DNA of 64,000 nucleotides from Natronosalvus amylolyticus (GTDB taxonomy: Archaea; Halobacteriota; Halobacteria; Halobacteriales; Natrialbaceae), in contig NZ_CP101156.1 in the NCBI RefSeq assembly GCF_024298845.1, positions 1,674,001-1,738,000 on the forward strand. Reading direction: 5' to 3'. A program made the translations under genes and the position numbers. Below the pieces are notes generated by a model. The model was not told the DNA's origin. It saw only the letters and a program-made list of their open reading frames with translations, and made no database searches. Below, one piece after another: positions 62,861 through 64,000 of the stretch (its first letter is position 1; the number at the start of each line of letters is the position of its first letter).

Positions 62861-63925
62861 TTAGGCCGCAGCTTCGGCTTCAGCTTCCTCCTGTGCGATG
62901 ACGTACGTCGCCAGGTCGAGCATTCGGTTGGAGAAGCCATACTCGTTGTCGTACCAGGTGAGGACCTTGACGAGACCGCCTTCGAGGACCATCGCTGCCT
63001 CGAGATCGACGTACGAAGAGAAGGGAAGACCAACGATATCCCGGGAAACGATTTCTTCGTCGGTGTAGCCGAGCACGCCCGCGAGTTCGCCGTTGGCAGC
63101 CTCGCGGATGGCGGCCTCGAGGTCGTCTTTGGTGATGTCGGCTTCGAGGTCGACCGTCAGGTCGGTAATCGAGCCGTTGGGAACGGGGACGCGCATGGCC
63201 ATCCCGTCGAGTTTGCCCTCGAGTTGTGGAAGCACTTCGGTGGTCGCGATAGCGGCACCGGTCGTGGTCGGGATGATGTTCTCGGCGGCGGCACGGCCGC
63301 GACGACGTTTGCCCATCGGTCCGTCGATGAGCGCCTGCGTGCCAGTGTAGGCGTGGACGGTCGTGAGCAGGCCGGATTCGATACCGAACTCCTCGTCGAG
63401 CACTTTCACGACTGGGGCGACGCTGTTGGTCGTACACGAAGCGTTCGAGACGACGTCTTCGCCGTCGTACTCCGCGTGGTTGACGCCGTAGACGAGCGTT
63501 TTGACCGGTTTGTCACCTTTGGCTGGGGCGGAGATGACGACCTTGTCGGCTCCGGCCTCGAGGTGTTGGGCGGCTTCGTCGTGCGTGCGGAACAGACCGG
63601 TCGCCTCGAACGCGACATCGATATCGTGTTCGTCCCACGGCAGTTGGGTGGGGTCACGCTCCGAGAGCAACTGCACGTCGTGCCCAGCGACCGACAGGGT
63701 GTCATCCTCGAGGGTAACGTCGTCGAGTCGGCCGTGTACCGAATCGTACTTGAACAGGTACCGCATGTCCTCGTTATCCATCACGTCGTTGATGGCGACA
63801 ATTTCGACGTTTTCGTACTCCAGGGACGCGCGCAGCACGTTTCGGCCGATACGGCCGAACCCGTTGAGGCCCACGCGAACGACTGCATCGTCCTGACTGT
63901 CGTCTGAAAATGAATGTTCACTCAT
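62861..63925 (-). CDS. gap: Glyceraldehyde-3-phosphate dehydrogenase, bacterial type
   Basis: A 354-aa type I GAPDH with catalytic Cys in SNASCTTN, NAD fold GLNGFGRIGRN and the WYDNEYGFSNR ending. This is the bacterial-type enzyme of haloarchaea, distinct from the archaeal type II form. Partner of pgk in sugar breakdown or synthesis. TTTAAC on the minus strand near 63949-63954 lies about 26 bp before the ATG. Confidence 0.97.
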   Translation of the reverse strand: MSEHSFSDDSQDDAVVRVGLNGFGRIGRNVLRASLEYENVEIVAINDVMDNEDMRYLFKYDSVHGRLDDVTLEDDTLSVAGHDVQLLSERDPTQLPWDEHDIDVAFEATGLFRTHDEAAQHLEAGADKVVISAPAKGDKPVKTLVYGVNHAEYDGEDVVSNASCTTNSVAPVVKVLDEEFGIESGLLTTVHAYTGTQALIDGPMGKRRRGRAAAENIIPTTTGAAIATTEVLPQLEGKLDGMAMRVPVPNGSITDLTVDLEADITKDDLEAAIREAANGELAGVLGYTDEEIVSRDIVGLPFSSYVDLEAAMVLEGGLVKVLTWYDNEYGFSNRMLDLATYVIAQEEAEAEAAA

Positions 63926-64000
63926 ATGTGAGTAGTATGTTTCCCACCGTTAAAGTAGTTACTCCCTGCAACGGCCACGGCCACCGGTTTCGTCGGGAAG

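Overview
The window looks like the chromosome of a halophilic archaeon (class Halobacteria), most likely of the Natrialbales. The proteins are strongly acidic. Archaeal information genes are present in haloarchaeal form: split RNA polymerase A'/A'' and B'/B'' subunits, aEF-2, archaeal NusA, Rio2 and SepF. Twin-arginine signal peptides and a PGF-CTERM surface anchor occur. Many start codons sit about 26 nt downstream of a TATA box, as expected for leaderless transcripts, and CTCGAG is extremely common. No rRNA, CRISPR array or prophage was seen; one tRNA (Asp-GTC) was.

Layout. 1-5.1 kb: tail of a cell-surface protein, a dihydrolipoamide-dehydrogenase-like flavoenzyme, a small membrane protein plus XRE-regulator pair behind a twin operator, a CMD-family protein, a CDGSH Fe-S protein and Rio2. 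5.4-8.5 kb: a minus-strand arsenic-type operon (ArsR, RidA, a 27-aa ORF, Acr3, double UspA). 8.6-20.3 kb: metabolic and housekeeping genes (lipoate-protein ligase family, thrC, pcp, GNAT, RNB exonuclease, PUA protein, DUF1028 protein), a large Tat lipoprotein, a halolysin-type protease and sepF. 20.6-36.9 kb: the rpoH-rpoB''-rpoB'-rpoA'-rpoA''-nusA-rpsL-rpsG-(fus) block. Between rpsG and the DUF5781/fus genes lies an AT-richer accessory cassette of about 3.6 kb: a 42-aa hydrophobic peptide gene, a CHAT-domain protease and a DUF7504-like protein.

37.1-47.2 kb: an ABC exporter operon, tRNA-Asp with a duplicated 3' end, a receiver/GAF/HTH_10 regulator, an 18-nt C tract, a pilin-like protein, Pcm, a methyltransferase plus HVO_0476 zinc-finger pair and an M29-like peptidase. 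47.3-61.5 kb: PAP2, a MinD-like ATPase, a solo TnpB transposon, two TrkA-C-type membrane proteins with a coupled 53-aa protein, a HerA-like ATPase, then a type IV pilus/secretion cluster (coiled-coil protein, small membrane protein, TadA-type ATPase, TadC-type membrane platform, pseudopilin-like protein) ending in a MinD/RecA-like fusion ATPase. 61.5-63.9 kb: pgk and gap.

The most interesting signals are the CHAT cassette inside the ribosomal/elongation-factor neighbourhood; a family of ~80-bp imperfect palindromes at four loci; paired 16-bp operators over the XRE/membrane-protein promoter; small coupled genes in the arsenic and TrkA-C operons; and the TnpB element, whose right end supplies the stop codon of its neighbour.
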